A stretch of DNA of 64,000 bases from Parahaliea aestuarii (GCF_008064635.1 NZ_VRYZ01000001.1:620001-684000); one strand, 5' to 3'; counted from the first letter of the stretch, positions 1-9,767 are shown. Notes: generated from the sequence alone by a model not told the origin. Numbers and translations: made by a program.

Positions 1-1205
1 TTGCAGGCATCGGTAATGTTGATGGTCAGTGCCGACGTGCCATCGCCGCCTCCACCGTTTCCACCACCGCCGTTGCCCCCACCATTGGTATTGCCGGTGC
101 CACCGAAGTTGGCGGCCAGACTGGAACTGGCGACCAGCACGAACTGGCCATTGCCGGGCACCAGTGCAGTCACATCCCGGTAGGCGTTCCACTGCCGCTG
201 AATTTCGGCTTCCGGGAAGCCGGTGTCGATCTGCCAGTATTCGCCGGTTGCCCCGTTCAGGTCGGTCATCACCACCAGCCACTGACCTCCGCCATAGGCC
301 ACTTCGGTCACCCGGTAGCCGCGGTTACCATAATTGTTCATGAAGTCAGCGGGAAACGCATTGGACAGTTTGTAAGCCTGGCCACCGAAGCGCTCCACCC
401 GGGACATCACCAGGGCCCAGGTGCCGTTCTTGTAGGCCATGTCCGTGATGGAATAGCCGCTGTTCCAGCGCTCTTCGATGCTGCTTTCGGGAAAGGTGGC
501 TGAAGTCTTCCAGAACTGGGCGCCGAGTCCGGTACCGCCGGTGGCGGTGACGACCCAGATACCGTTGTGCGCGGCGACTTCTGTGATGCTCTGGTCCTGG
601 TTCCAGGCAACTTGTATGTTATCCCCGGGAAAGGTGGAGCCGGAAAAGTAGCGCTGGGACGTGAATCCACTTACCTGGGACATGAACACGTTCCAGCCGC
701 CATCACCTCCGCTCATGGAGGTGATAAAGAGGTCGCGATCATAGTTGTCGCGGATAAAGGCGGAAGGAAAGTCAGCGGACAACTGATAGGACTGCCGGAC
801 GGGCCCCTGGGAAACGCGGCGAAAAACGGGCTGCAAGCGGAAGACTGTGTCCGATTCCAGGACGGCCATCAAGTTGTTGTTACCGGGAAAGCCCCGGGTG
901 GTCAGCGGGCAGCTTGTGCGGTTGCCGCCGCAGAAATAGCCGTTGCCCTTCTTCCAACCGGTGAATTCGTAACCGGAGTCGGGAACAGCGATAAAATTCT
1001 CGTCGAAATAGGTGTCGTAGATATTCAGTGTGCAGGTTTGACCAGCGGCGCAGTCGTAAGCTCCGGACGCGGTAATCACCTTGCCACCCGGCGGGACCAG
1101 AACCTCGACTTTACAGCCGGCCAGCAACGCCAGCAGTAGCAACGAACCCCAAAACCTGCCCTGGCGCGCGGGTGTTTCGCGCACCGCCCCGGTGATTTTT
1201 AACAT
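1..1205 (-). CDS. Repeat-containing lipoprotein, 3' end beyond the window
   Basis: The reading frame starts at ATG 1205 and stays open to the left edge, so about 400 residues are visible and the C-terminus is missing. Residues 20-31 form a lipoprotein signal peptide ending in LLALLAGC, so Cys31 should be lipidated. Residues about 35-120 are cysteine-containing and resemble the divergent bacterial repeat class (GYEFTGWKKG). Five tandem repeats of about 46 residues follow, each with a pattern like GYxITxxAYxxGxWxLVMS and ending in a phenylalanine-proline. A Gly/Asn-rich linker comes next (positions about 40-105), then the start of another domain (ALTINITDAC). The repeats look like the DUF7477 type, by recognition only. 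Likely an exported, surface-anchored protein; function unknown. Confidence 0.75.
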   Translation of the reverse strand, partial: MLKITGAVRETPARQGRFWGSLLLLALLAGCKVEVLVPPGGKVITASGAYDCAAGQTCTLNIYDTYFDENFIAVPDSGYEFTGWKKGNGYFCGGNRTSCPLTTRGFPGNNNLMAVLESDTVFRLQPVFRRVSQGPVRQSYQLSADFPSAFIRDNYDRDLFITSMSGGDGGWNVFMSQVSGFTSQRYFSGSTFPGDNIQVAWNQDQSITEVAAHNGIWVVTATGGTGLGAQFWKTSATFPESSIEERWNSGYSITDMAYKNGTWALVMSRVERFGGQAYKLSNAFPADFMNNYGNRGYRVTEVAYGGGQWLVVMTDLNGATGEYWQIDTGFPEAEIQRQWNAYRDVTALVPGNGQFVLVASSSLAANFGGTGNTNGGGNGGGGNGGGGDGTSALTINITDAC

Positions 1206-1251
1206 TCCCCATGTCCTGTAATAATTAGTATCGGTGGGGATTATGCCAGAA

Positions 1252-2544
1252 TCACTCCAGATCGGAAGGCAGGCGCGGCGAGGAAAGCAGGGCGCTGAAT
1301 TTCTGCCAGCGCTCTTGATTGGTCTGTGTATCGCGCTCGATGTAATCCTTTACCAGCGCCTTGCCCCAGTTGTAGTTGATGACATAGGCGCCGTAGGTAT
1401 CGATAAAGCGCACCGACTGTTCGGCGCGGCTGCGACTGGTGGGGCCGTAGGTCTGGGACAGTTCGATGGCCTGTTCGCGGTCGATGTCGCCGTTCAGGTA
1501 CTGGCGGGCAATCTCGTTGCGGGCGTAACTCAGTTCCGCAGTGAGATCCTGAACGTTGTCGTAGCGCTCGGCCGTTTGCGGGTCGAGCCCGGCCAGCGGG
1601 TAGAGCACTTGCTGCTCAAAACGCAGTTTTTCCTCGCCGGGGAAGGCAAGCTCAATGCCGTAGTTGGCGCTGCCCTCTGCGATAAGTGATTGCGGACTGA
1701 ACAGCGGGTAAACGCTGAATTCCACCCAGCCGCGCTGGCGCACGAATTCAGTTTCCAGCAGGGCATTGTAGGTGTGATGCCCCGGGTAGCCCTCGTGGCA
1801 GCCCAGGTCGATGGCGCGGTCAATGCGCACTGGCAGGTCGGTGTTGACCTGGATCAGGCTGTGGGCATCGCCCCGATACCAGTTGTAGCCGCTCCAGGGT
1901 TGGTCGGTGACATATTCCAGCTGGAAGCTTTCACCTGCCGGCAGTGTGATGTGCGCCAGCGTGCGTTTGCGACAGGCCTCGATGGCGGCATCGAACACGG
2001 CGGACAGCTTGTCTGCGGGGATATCGAACTGGCGCTGGAACTCGTCAACCCGCTGGTGCAGCGGCGCGTCGCCCGGCAGCAGTGCCGCCAGTTGTTGCAG
2101 CGTGCTGTCAAAGCTGGATAGTTCGCGCCGGGGTGGTGTGGTGTCGTAGAGCGCCCGGGCTTCGGCGTCAAAATCGCGAGGCGTATCCTTGCCGTAGGTG
2201 CCGGCATAGGCGGCCAGGGCACCGAGCTGGGTACTCAGGTAGTTGTTGCGCAGCCTTTCCAGGGCCGAAGCTGCCCGGGTGTCTGCAGCGGAAGGCAGTT
2301 GCTCGCGCAGCTGGTGGGCCGAGGAGGCGATGGCTTCCGGGGAAGGCGGCGCTTCCGCTACCTGCTGGCGCCACTCGGCCGGCCCGTAGTAAGCGTCGAC
2401 ATAGCCCTTGTCGTGCTCGCCCATGGCCAGTACCAGCCGCACGTATTGTTCAGCGATTGCATCTACGGGTGTAGCGTGACCGGGGGTGCTGGTGAGCACG
2501 CTGAGGGCGAGGGCGGGCAACAGGCTGTGCAGGGGACGGGGCAT
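1252..2544 (-). CDS. DUF885 family putative metallopeptidase-like exported protein
   Basis: A protein of 430 residues from the ATG at 2544; an upstream in-frame ATG at 2565 would add seven residues. The N-terminus reads as a signal peptide (PLHSLLPALALSVLTSTPGHA), so the protein is probably periplasmic. The family hallmark HEGYPGHHTY begins at His250. This HExxxGH-like motif is the probable metal site that makes DUF885 proteins look like metal-dependent hydrolases. Length and C-terminal region (YNWGKALVKDYI) fit the family. No substrate can be assigned. It is a single gene on the minus strand, 46 bp from the lipoprotein start. Confidence 0.85.
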   Translation of the reverse strand: MPRPLHSLLPALALSVLTSTPGHATPVDAIAEQYVRLVLAMGEHDKGYVDAYYGPAEWRQQVAEAPPSPEAIASSAHQLREQLPSAADTRAASALERLRNNYLSTQLGALAAYAGTYGKDTPRDFDAEARALYDTTPPRRELSSFDSTLQQLAALLPGDAPLHQRVDEFQRQFDIPADKLSAVFDAAIEACRKRTLAHITLPAGESFQLEYVTDQPWSGYNWYRGDAHSLIQVNTDLPVRIDRAIDLGCHEGYPGHHTYNALLETEFVRQRGWVEFSVYPLFSPQSLIAEGSANYGIELAFPGEEKLRFEQQVLYPLAGLDPQTAERYDNVQDLTAELSYARNEIARQYLNGDIDREQAIELSQTYGPTSRSRAEQSVRFIDTYGAYVINYNWGKALVKDYIERDTQTNQERWQKFSALLSSPRLPSDLE

Positions 2545-2704
2545 GGGCGAATACCTAGGTGGCAAAGTCCGGATTATGCCGCCGTTGGAGCATCCAGAGC
2601 CAGCGGCGGTGTCGCGCTATGTTGCCGTTATTGAGCGCGAGAAGCGGAGATTCCCGAGCCGGGCAGGCAGGCGTCATCGGCACGTAGAAGTAGAGGAAAA
2701 GGGG

Positions 2705-2733
2705 TTGACTTGCCCCCGCGATTTCCTCAAAAT
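2705..2733 (+). promoter_or_regulatory. Putative sigma-70 promoter of tRNA-Met
   Basis: TTGACT (2705-2710) and CAAAAT (2728-2733) are separated by 17 bp. They are followed by a GC-rich discriminator GCGCGCC, as expected for a stable-RNA promoter under stringent control. The tRNA starts 39 bp further on. Inference from sequence match only. Confidence 0.6.
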
Positions 2734-2772
2734 GCGCGCCTCTTTGGGACTGGTCAGTCCCGTTGCTGATGT

Positions 2773-2849
2773 GGCTACGTAGCTCAGCTGGTTAGAGCAC
2801 AGCATTCATAATGCTGGGGTCGGTGGTTCAAGTCCACCCGTAGCTACCA
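2773..2849 (+). tRNA. tRNA-Met (CAT), CCA encoded
   Basis: A 77-nt cloverleaf. The acceptor GGCTACG pairs with CGTAGCT-type 3' sequence, the D-arm is AGCTCAGCTGGTTAGAGC, and the anticodon stem-loop CAGCATTCATAATGCTG carries CAT. The T-arm contains GGTTCAAGTCC, and CCA is encoded. The A-U and G-C acceptor pairing fits an elongator rather than initiator Met tRNA; a tRNA-Ile2 (lysidine) reading is less likely but cannot be excluded by eye. The 3' end of the gene is the attachment site of the following genomic island. Confidence 0.95.
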
Positions 2850-2850
2850 C
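2816..2850 (+). repeat. attL: 35-bp direct repeat within tRNA-Met
   Basis: Left copy of the exact 35-bp duplication (begins GGGGTCGGTGGTTCAAG, ends GTAGCTACCAC). It completes the functional tRNA gene. Right copy at 11034-11068. Confidence 0.9.
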
Positions 2851-2938
2851 CTCTTCTTCGTTTTTCTTCAATTTTTTCAATAGCTTAGCGCACTCTGTAA
2901 AATACGCCAAAGTGTTCGATTTTTGATCAATCTGTGAT

Positions 2939-2971
2939 TGAGACCAAATTGAGACCATCCTGAGACCAGTG
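2939..2971 (+). repeat. Three TGAGACCA direct repeats phased at 11 bp
   Basis: TGAGACCA occurs at 2939, 2950 and 2961, exactly 11 bp apart, about 90 bp inside the left attachment site. Short direct repeats on one face of the helix next to an att core are what arm-type integrase or excisionase sites look like. The role is inferred; the repeats themselves are directly visible. Confidence 0.6.
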
Positions 2972-3729
2972 CTCTACCGGCTCTGGGCTCTACCCCATAC
3001 ACGGGGGACGGGCATTCATCCTTACCCGATTGATAATGCCAGCGGAGCGCCGCACCGCCCACCCTCAGTGGGTCAGCACCCTTACCCGGTAATTCTCAAA
3101 GTTCCAGCGGCTCGACGGCACTGGGATTCTGAAGCCAAGTCGCACCATGAGGCATTCAGCAACCCCGAGTTGCATACGAAGGGTCTAACGGTCCAAGGTC
3201 CCTTTCCGGGGACGCTGAATCATGGGCTTCAAACTGCGTTAATACACCACAGGCATAACGCGGCTTTACTTTTACCAGAGGCTACCGGGACACTATTGCT
3301 GCCAACAAAACATACTACTTTAAATGTTTAAAGAGGAGGCCACTGCGGCTCAGTAAATTGATATAGCCGGCCGAGGCCGCCGGCGACAAGACACCTGCTG
3401 ACCTGGACCGACATTCGCCAGCAGTGGCGGCGGGCTCTGCAGGTCCAGTCGACAGAACCAGCGAACGTGTCTACCCTCAATAGGTAGTTAGTATGCCCTA
3501 TACTCGCCGATAGACATCGCTGGAAGACACCGAGGCAATGCTGCCGCCGATTCCCGTAATAACGGGCGTCCGGAGGCGTTTTTGCATGTCTCCAGCATGG
3601 TAGGGTTGGCAGGGTAAATTCTCTAAGGGAGTGGCCGCGGATAGAGGGCGCGCCCGATCACGGCTGCTCGCGGGCGTTTCAAGAAGCAGCCAGCCAGATT
3701 GTGATGGCATGGATTGCAGGAGCACGGCG
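2972..3729. other. Island left margin without a recognisable gene
   Basis: No frame in this stretch resembles a protein family. Base composition is less GC-rich than the flanking chromosome in places (for example 3295-3360). It contains the left copy of a 70-bp repeat (3437-3507) and, from 3709, alternative upstream starts of the histidine kinase. It may hold the promoter of the signalling cassette: TATACT at 3499-3504 is a good -10, but no convincing -35 is seen. Confidence 0.5.
3437..3507 (+). repeat. Left copy of imperfect 70-bp direct repeat
   Basis: This stretch (TCTGCAGGTCCAGTCGACA, then CCTATACT near its end) matches 10817-10887 at roughly four of five positions with no gaps. The two copies enclose the signalling genes and the IS91 remnant. 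Both keep a TATACT near the right end. Confidence 0.7.
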
Positions 3730-5571
3730 ATGGAGTTGGGCGAGCGCTTGCTGGAAGAGTCCCCCGATGCGGTGATTGCCACCGACACGGCGGGGAATAT
3801 CGTTTTCTGGTCGCCAGGCGCCTGCGCTATTTTTGGCTATCGGCGCGATGAGGCTCTCGGCAGGTCCTACCGCGACCTGCTCGTGCCGGACGACCCCAGC
3901 CACGTTGGGGGAAATTCTGACGGGCCCACGTCCGAACAGGGCGCCGCGACCTATGAAGCGATCCGTCGACACAAGGATGGTTCGGTGGTATTCGTGGATG
4001 TCTCCAGGAAAGCGGTGCGCGACAACGGCATCGACCTCGTACTGTCTATCGAAAAGGATATCACCCAGCTCAAGTCCCTGCGCGATGCGGAAACCATGGA
4101 GGCCAACTACGGTCAACTGCTCGAATCCACACCTGATGCCATCCTGCTGGTCAACACCGCCGGCCGCATCGTGCTCGCCAACTCGCAGGCGAAACAATTG
4201 TTTGGCTATCCACAGGACACCTTGCTCGGCCAGCCCATCGAGATGCTATTGCCCGAGGAGCTGCGCAACAAGCACATCGGTTTTCGTGCCCGGTATACGC
4301 AGCAACCGCGCGTGCGCACCATGGGGGAAGGTCTGGCCCTGAACGGGCTGCGCAAAGACGGCACCGAGTTCCCAGTTGAAATCAGCCTCAGTCCACTGAG
4401 AACCGGGGCGGGCACGCTCACCATGAGCGCCATCCGCGATGTCAGCAAGCGGGTCAAGGCGGAGGAAAAATTCAGGGAGCTACTGGAATCCGCACCCGAT
4501 GCCATTGTCATCCTCGACCAATCGGGGCGCATCGTACTGGTCAACTCGCAAGCAGAGGTGCTATTCCACTATCCGCGCGAGGAGTTGCTGGGGGAAACCA
4601 TCGAGGTGTTGATCCCGGAGCGGTTCCGCGGCAAACACCCAGGCTATCGCCGGCAGTTCTTCGCCGACCCGAAGCCACGGCCGATGGGCATGGGGCTTGA
4701 GCTCTACGGCTTGTGCAAGGATGGCAGTGAATTTCCGGTGGAGATCAGCCTGAGTCCGCTGGAAACCGAGGAGGGAATACTGGTGTCCAGCGCTATTCGT
4801 GACATTACCGAGCGCAAGCGCTTCGAGCAGGCCCTGCGAGAGAAAAACGACCAGTTGGCAAAGGCCAACCAGGCAAAGGATCATTTCCTGGCCAGTATGA
4901 GCCACGAACTGCGTACGCCGCTCAATGCAATTATCGGCTTTACTGGAACATTGCTGATGGAGTTGCCGGGGGAGATCAACTCAGAGCAGCGCAAGCAACT
5001 CGATATCGTCAAGCGCAGCAGCAAGCACCTGCTGTCGCTAATCAATGACCTGCTGGATCTTGCCAAGATCGATTCCGGCAAAATAGAGCTGTTGCTAGAG
5101 CCTGTCGAGTGCCAGCGGGTTATCGAGGATGTGCTCGCCAGCCTGCGCCCGCAGGCCCAGGACAAGGGGATAGGGCTCAATGCCGAGTTTTCGGACAGCA
5201 CCCTGGTAGCCCATGCGGACCAGCGTGCATTGCAGCAAATTCTTATTAACCTGGTCAACAATGCGATCAAGTTCACAAGTGCGGGAGAGATTCTGCTCCA
5301 CGCACGGCGCCAGAACTGCAAGGATAGTTGGGATACCGTCGAAATCTCCGTGGAAGATACCGGCACCGGTATTGCCACGGCGGACGTCGAGGAGCTGTTT
5401 GCTCCATTCGTCCAGGGCGCCAAACGGACGGGGGGGGATCAGGAAGGCACTGGTCTCGGGCTCTCCCTCAGTCGAAAGCTTGCGCGGCTGATGCACGGTG
5501 ACATCCACTTTCGCAACAGGGACGGAGGCGGAAGTATCTTTACTTTAACTCTGCGGAGCCACAGCCGATGA
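3730..5571 (+). CDS. PAS-PAS-PAS sensor histidine kinase
   Basis: A 613-residue soluble sensor kinase with no membrane segment. PAS1 covers about residues 5-115, PAS2 127-235, PAS3 248-360, HisKA 380-450 and HATPase 490-610. The H-box [14 protein letters not shown] has the phosphoacceptor His392, and the N-box [16 protein letters not shown] and GTGLGLSLS are intact, so it should be active. PAS2 and PAS3 are near-duplicates of each other. The ATG at 3730 is chosen because AGGAG lies 8 bp upstream and the PAS homology starts directly after it; a GTG at 3631 would add 33 unconvincing residues. It overlaps the next gene by 4 bp (ATGA). The signal sensed is unknown. Confidence 0.92.
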   Translation: MELGERLLEESPDAVIATDTAGNIVFWSPGACAIFGYRRDEALGRSYRDLLVPDDPSHVGGNSDGPTSEQGAATYEAIRRHKDGSVVFVDVSRKAVRDNGIDLVLSIEKDITQLKSLRDAETMEANYGQLLESTPDAILLVNTAGRIVLANSQAKQLFGYPQDTLLGQPIEMLLPEELRNKHIGFRARYTQQPRVRTMGEGLALNGLRKDGTEFPVEISLSPLRTGAGTLTMSAIRDVSKRVKAEEKFRELLESAPDAIVILDQSGRIVLVNSQAEVLFHYPREELLGETIEVLIPERFRGKHPGYRRQFFADPKPRPMGMGLELYGLCKDGSEFPVEISLSPLETEEGILVSSAIRDITERKRFEQALREKNDQLAKANQAKDHFLASMSHELRTPLNAIIGFTGTLLMELPGEINSEQRKQLDIVKRSSKHLLSLINDLLDLAKIDSGKIELLLEPVECQRVIEDVLASLRPQAQDKGIGLNAEFSDSTLVAHADQRALQQILINLVNNAIKFTSAGEILLHARRQNCKDSWDTVEISVEDTGTGIATADVEELFAPFVQGAKRTGGDQEGTGLGLSLSRKLARLMHGDIHFRNRDGGGSIFTLTLRSHSR

Positions 5572-6371
5572 CTGGCCGCGTGCTGGTCATAGAGGATAGC
5601 GAGGTCAACCTCGAACTGGTGCGCTACCTGTTGGAAGCGCACGGCTATCGTGTGCATGCCGCGGGCGATGGCCGAGCTGGTATCGAGGCGGCCCGCAGGG
5701 AACTGCCGGACCTGATTCTCTGCGATATACAAATGCCGCATATGGACGGTTATGCCGTCGCCCGTCAGCTGAAGCAGATAGAGGAACTAAAGGATATACC
5801 ACTGATCGCGGTCACCGCGCTGGCGATGGTGGGCGACCGGGAGAAAATCCTCGCGGCCGGCTTCGACGACTATTGTGCCAAGCCGATTGATCCCGAGGGT
5901 CTCCTTGCGCAGTTGGAACCGTTCCTGGGGGCGGCAAAGCAGTCGTCTTCCAAACGCGAGGGGCGAACGGCGCCAGAACCTGGAGATGACGCTCCGCTGG
6001 TACTGGTTGTGGACAACTTGCAAATGAACCTGGAACTGGCGACCAGTTTGCTGTCTGGCTCCGGCTATCGCACCGCAACCGCGAGTTGCGTCACAGAGGC
6101 CTTGACCCAGTTGGTTAACAACCCGCCCGACCTGATCCTGTCCGACGTCAATATGCATCAGGGTACTGGCTTCGATTTGCTGGCAACGGTGCGCAACGAC
6201 AGTCGCTGGCGCGAGCTGCCCTTTGTATTCATCACCTCCTCAAGCCTGTCCCGGCGTTTTCGTCAGGAAGGCCTGGATCGAGGAGCGGACGAAGTTCTGT
6301 TCCGGCCGCTCGAAAACCACGACCTACTTGCTGCCCTGGAGAGCTGCCTGCGAAGAGGCCGCGATGCCTGA
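5568..6371 (+). CDS. Tandem double receiver-domain response regulator
   Basis: A 267-residue protein made of two CheY-like receivers and nothing else. Receiver 1 (1-120) has the acidic pair Glu9-Asp10, phosphoacceptor Asp53, Thr83 and Lys105. Receiver 2 (143-262) has Asp149-Asn150, Asp193 and Thr223, but the conserved lysine is replaced by Arg246 and the second acid by Asn150, so its phosphorylation chemistry is probably altered. There is no output domain. It likely acts as a phosphate shuttle or sink between the overlapping kinase upstream and the EAL protein downstream, which it overlaps by 8 bp. The partner assignment is inference from overlap. Confidence 0.9.
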   Translation: MTGRVLVIEDSEVNLELVRYLLEAHGYRVHAAGDGRAGIEAARRELPDLILCDIQMPHMDGYAVARQLKQIEELKDIPLIAVTALAMVGDREKILAAGFDDYCAKPIDPEGLLAQLEPFLGAAKQSSSKREGRTAPEPGDDAPLVLVVDNLQMNLELATSLLSGSGYRTATASCVTEALTQLVNNPPDLILSDVNMHQGTGFDLLATVRNDSRWRELPFVFITSSSLSRRFRQEGLDRGADEVLFRPLENHDLLAALESCLRRGRDA

Positions 6372-9300
6372 CAAGCGCACCGTACTGATAGCAGATGACA
6401 CCGCCGCCAATCGCGAATACCTCAAAGCCGTGCTGGTACCACATGGCTACAGCGTGACGGAGGCGGCAGATGGGGAAACCGCACTGGCAAGAGTGCGTGA
6501 TGAGGGGCCCGATTTGGTAATTTGCGATGTGCTCATGCCGCGCGTGGACGGTTTCGAGTTCCTGCGGCGCGTACGGGGCGATCCCGCCATCGCGAGCCTC
6601 CCGGTTATTTTCTTCACCGCGTACTACCTCGAGGGGCAGGCCAACGATCTGGCCACGGCGGGCGGCGTGTCGAGTGTGCTGCAAAAGCCCTGTGAACCGG
6701 CCGCGCTGCTCGCCGCCGTGGAGGAGGCGTTCGCTTCCGGTGCGACTACCTCGCCCCCCTTGGAGGACGAGGCTTATCGCGAGCAACACTTACGTTTGCT
6801 GAGCGACAAACTTGCCAGCACGGCGATTGACAACGAGTTCGTCAATCAGCGCCTCGCCGGTCTGGTTGAACTCAACTTGCAGCTGGCCTCCCAGCAGGAT
6901 CCGGTGCAATTGTTGTCGATGGTGTGCCGCGGTGCCCGGGAGCTGGTCAACGCGGACCACGGCCTGCTCGCGGTGACCGATGACAGTGGTGAGCAGTTTG
7001 AACATATTGGGCGCAGCGCCGTCCCCCCGGACCTCACACCCATTGAACCCGGCAGGGGGTTGCTCGGGCGGGTATGGTCCGACAAGGCTCCCGAGCGGCT
7101 TTCGGGGGAGGAACTCGACCCCATCGCGTTGGGATTGCCCCCGGGGTACCCGACATTTCGCGCCATGCTGGCGGTGCCGATTACCTCTTTCACGCGCAGC
7201 TATGGGTGGTTGTGCCTTACCACCGCCGGCGATGCGGGGTTTACCGAAGAAGACGAACTGCTATTAACAATTCTCGGTGCCCAGACCGGCCGTGTCTACG
7301 AGAACGGCAGCCTTTATCGCAAGGTGCGTTTGCACGCCAGTCAACTGGAGCAGCAGATTGCACGCAACCAACGCTCGCGTCGACACTTGAAGGCCCAGTT
7401 CGCCGTCGCCCAGGCTCTGGCAACCGCCTCTCCTTTTCATCAGGTGATTCCCGACTTGCTACGAGCCATCGGGGACAATCTCGCTTTCTCGGCGGCAATT
7501 CTCTGGGGCGCCGAACAGAGCGGTCCGCGTTTCCTTTTGCTCGATGCGTGGACCGCCGAACCCGAGCTGGCCGAGGAAATTCGCCAGATCGCCCGTGGTC
7601 AGGAAGTGAGCGGCGAAGACAGTATGTTGGCCCGTGTCAGCTTCAGCGGAGAGCCGCAGTGGATTGCAAACTTTCGCGACGATGCGCGCTTTGATCAAAC
7701 CCTGGAGGCAATTCGGGAACAGTTTGTCCGCCACGACTGGAACACAATCATCTTGCTGCCCCTGCTACAGCGCGGCCAGGTCATGGGTATACTCAGTCTG
7801 GTGAATAGCGAGCAGTTGCCCTACAGCGACTCGCTCATGTCCGTGTTGACTACCCTGAGCAACCAGGTCAGCCAGTTTCTCGACAACAGCCATCACCAGC
7901 AACATATCATACGGTTGAACCGCCTCTATGCACTGTTGAGCGGCATCAACACCGCGGTGGTGCGAGTGCGCAGCCGCCAGCGCCTGTTCCGCGCCGCTTG
8001 CCGGATCGCGGTGGACGAGGGCCATTTCCGCATCGCCTGGGTGGCACAGTTCGACGAAAGGGGAGGCCTGGTTACGCCATTGATTGCCAGCTCCCGGGAC
8101 GGCATTGACCTAGATCAATGGGCCGAATCACTGGCGGAGCCCGCACAGTGCATCGCCATAAGACAAGTGATCGAAAGCGGTCACCCGCTGGTAGCCAACC
8201 AGCTGGACGAAATACCCATGCCGGAGCAGCCTTTCCCCATGTGTCGCGAGGCCCTCGACCATGGCTGCCTGTCGGCGGCGGCTTTCCCCCTGCGAGGCAA
8301 GGGCATAAGTGACGGGCTCGTGGTGCTCTATGCCGACGAGACGGGGTTCTTTGATGAAGAGGAAATCCAATTGCTGGGGGAGATGGCCACCAATGTGGCC
8401 TTTGCGGTGCAGTACCTGCAGAACGAGGAACAGTTGCACATTCAGGCTTTCCGCGACGCCCTGACCGGGTTGATGAATCGTTCGGCGCTATATGCTCAGC
8501 TTGAGCAATTGGTGGCGGCTAATCAAGATAGCCCGGCGCGATTTGCCGTGGTCCTGGTCGACATTGACAACTTCCACACCATCAACGACACACTCGGCCA
8601 CAGCAATGGCGATGCCCTGCTGATCGAGATCGCACAGCAACTGGAGTCCTGTGTCTGGGAATCCGATATGCTGGCCTGCCTCGGAGGTGATCATTTTGCA
8701 CTGGTGCTGCGGGACGTAAGCAGACGCGAGCAGGTCGAAAAGGTGGTGAGCAAAGTCCTGGAGCTGGCGCAGGCCAGCTATACGGTGTCGGGCATTCCGG
8801 TCAATGTGGAGATCAGCGCCGGCACCGCGCTTTACCCCGATGATGGTGAATCCGCGGAAACACTCTGGCGGCGTGCGGATATCGCGTTGCGCCAGGCCCG
8901 CAAGCGGTTTGTGAAGCATTTGTTCTATTCTCCGGATATCGACCGCACCGATCCGGCACAGTTGACCATCATCGGTGGCCTGCGGGACGCCATCAACCAG
9001 GGTGAGCTGGTGTTACATTACCAGCCCAAGATCAGCCTGGTGACCGGCGCCGTCACCGGGCTGGAGGCCTTGATTCGCTGGCAGCAGCCGACGGGTGAGC
9101 TCATCTTTCCCGACCAGTTCCTGCCCAGCGCCGAGCAAACCGGGCTGATTAACCCGCTTACCGACTGGGTGCTGCGAAAGGCAGTTGGCCGGGCCATGGA
9201 GTGGCGAAGAAAGGGAGTCGACCTGGAGCTATCGATCAACATCTCTGTGCGTAATTTGCTAAACCCGCATCTTGGCGAGGACATCATGCGGGTCGTGAGG

Positions 9301-9732
9301 GAGGCGCGCTTTCCCCTGCACCGCCTGATGCTGGAAGTGACCGAGAGCGCGGTGATGACCGACCCGGTCAACGCCAGGCGAACACTACAGAAGCTCAGCG
9401 ATGCCGGCATCCAGATCTCGCTGGACGACTTTGGCGTCGGCCATTCCTCGCTGGCCTACCTGAAAGACCTGCCCCTGCAGCGCCTGAAGATCGATAAGTC
9501 CTTCGTGTTTGATATTCTTCAGGACCGCAACCGCGCGATTGTGAGCGGCGTGATCGACATTGCGCACCGACTCGGCCTCAGTGTCACCGCTGAGGGCGTG
9601 GAGGATCGCGAGGCTTTTGACATCCTGCAGTCCCTTGGTTGCGACTACGCCCAGGGCTACTTCATCAGCAGGCCCCTGGAAGAATCCGCTTTTCTTGATT
9701 GGCTGGAGAACTATCAGCCGATCCAGACCTAG
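6364..9732 (+). CDS. Receiver-GAF-GGDEF-EAL c-di-GMP phosphodiesterase
   Basis: A 1122-residue protein. An N-terminal receiver (4-118, Asp55) is followed by about three GAF-type segments (roughly 160-310, 340-500, 520-660), a GGDEF domain (about 690-840) and an EAL domain (865-1110). The GGDEF signature is GGDHF (774-778), so cyclase activity is doubtful. The EAL domain keeps EALIRW at 901, SINISVRN, EVTESAVM and the DDFGVGHSSL loop, so c-di-GMP hydrolysis is expected. The start is ATG 6364, inside the end of the previous gene; earlier in-frame starts lie within that gene. The receiver and the tight overlap suggest phosphorelay control of c-di-GMP level. Confidence 0.9.
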   Translation: MPDKRTVLIADDTAANREYLKAVLVPHGYSVTEAADGETALARVRDEGPDLVICDVLMPRVDGFEFLRRVRGDPAIASLPVIFFTAYYLEGQANDLATAGGVSSVLQKPCEPAALLAAVEEAFASGATTSPPLEDEAYREQHLRLLSDKLASTAIDNEFVNQRLAGLVELNLQLASQQDPVQLLSMVCRGARELVNADHGLLAVTDDSGEQFEHIGRSAVPPDLTPIEPGRGLLGRVWSDKAPERLSGEELDPIALGLPPGYPTFRAMLAVPITSFTRSYGWLCLTTAGDAGFTEEDELLLTILGAQTGRVYENGSLYRKVRLHASQLEQQIARNQRSRRHLKAQFAVAQALATASPFHQVIPDLLRAIGDNLAFSAAILWGAEQSGPRFLLLDAWTAEPELAEEIRQIARGQEVSGEDSMLARVSFSGEPQWIANFRDDARFDQTLEAIREQFVRHDWNTIILLPLLQRGQVMGILSLVNSEQLPYSDSLMSVLTTLSNQVSQFLDNSHHQQHIIRLNRLYALLSGINTAVVRVRSRQRLFRAACRIAVDEGHFRIAWVAQFDERGGLVTPLIASSRDGIDLDQWAESLAEPAQCIAIRQVIESGHPLVANQLDEIPMPEQPFPMCREALDHGCLSAAAFPLRGKGISDGLVVLYADETGFFDEEEIQLLGEMATNVAFAVQYLQNEEQLHIQAFRDALTGLMNRSALYAQLEQLVAANQDSPARFAVVLVDIDNFHTINDTLGHSNGDALLIEIAQQLESCVWESDMLACLGGDHFALVLRDVSRREQVEKVVSKVLELAQASYTVSGIPVNVEISAGTALYPDDGESAETLWRRADIALRQARKRFVKHLFYSPDIDRTDPAQLTIIGGLRDAINQGELVLHYQPKISLVTGAVTGLEALIRWQQPTGELIFPDQFLPSAEQTGLINPLTDWVLRKAVGRAMEWRRKGVDLELSINISVRNLLNPHLGEDIMRVVREARFPLHRLMLEVTESAVMTDPVNARRTLQKLSDAGIQISLDDFGVGHSSLAYLKDLPLQRLKIDKSFVFDILQDRNRAIVSGVIDIAHRLGLSVTAEGVEDREAFDILQSLGCDYAQGYFISRPLEESAFLDWLENYQPIQT

Positions 9733-9767
9733 AAAGGCCCATTGCCGGCCTGTCAGCCCGGATTGAA

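Noticed and set aside
2939-2971. A short CRISPR array
   Set aside because: Units are 8 bp with 3-bp gaps, far too short for repeats and spacers, and no cas genes are present.
2877-3062. Small minus-strand protein next to attL
   Set aside because: Similar-looking translations (WSQFGLNHR) are common artefacts of sequence next to tRNA genes; no ribosome-binding site.
3631-3729. Upstream GTG start for the histidine kinase
   Set aside because: The extra 33 residues match no PAS sequence, and ATG 3730 has a good ribosome-binding site.
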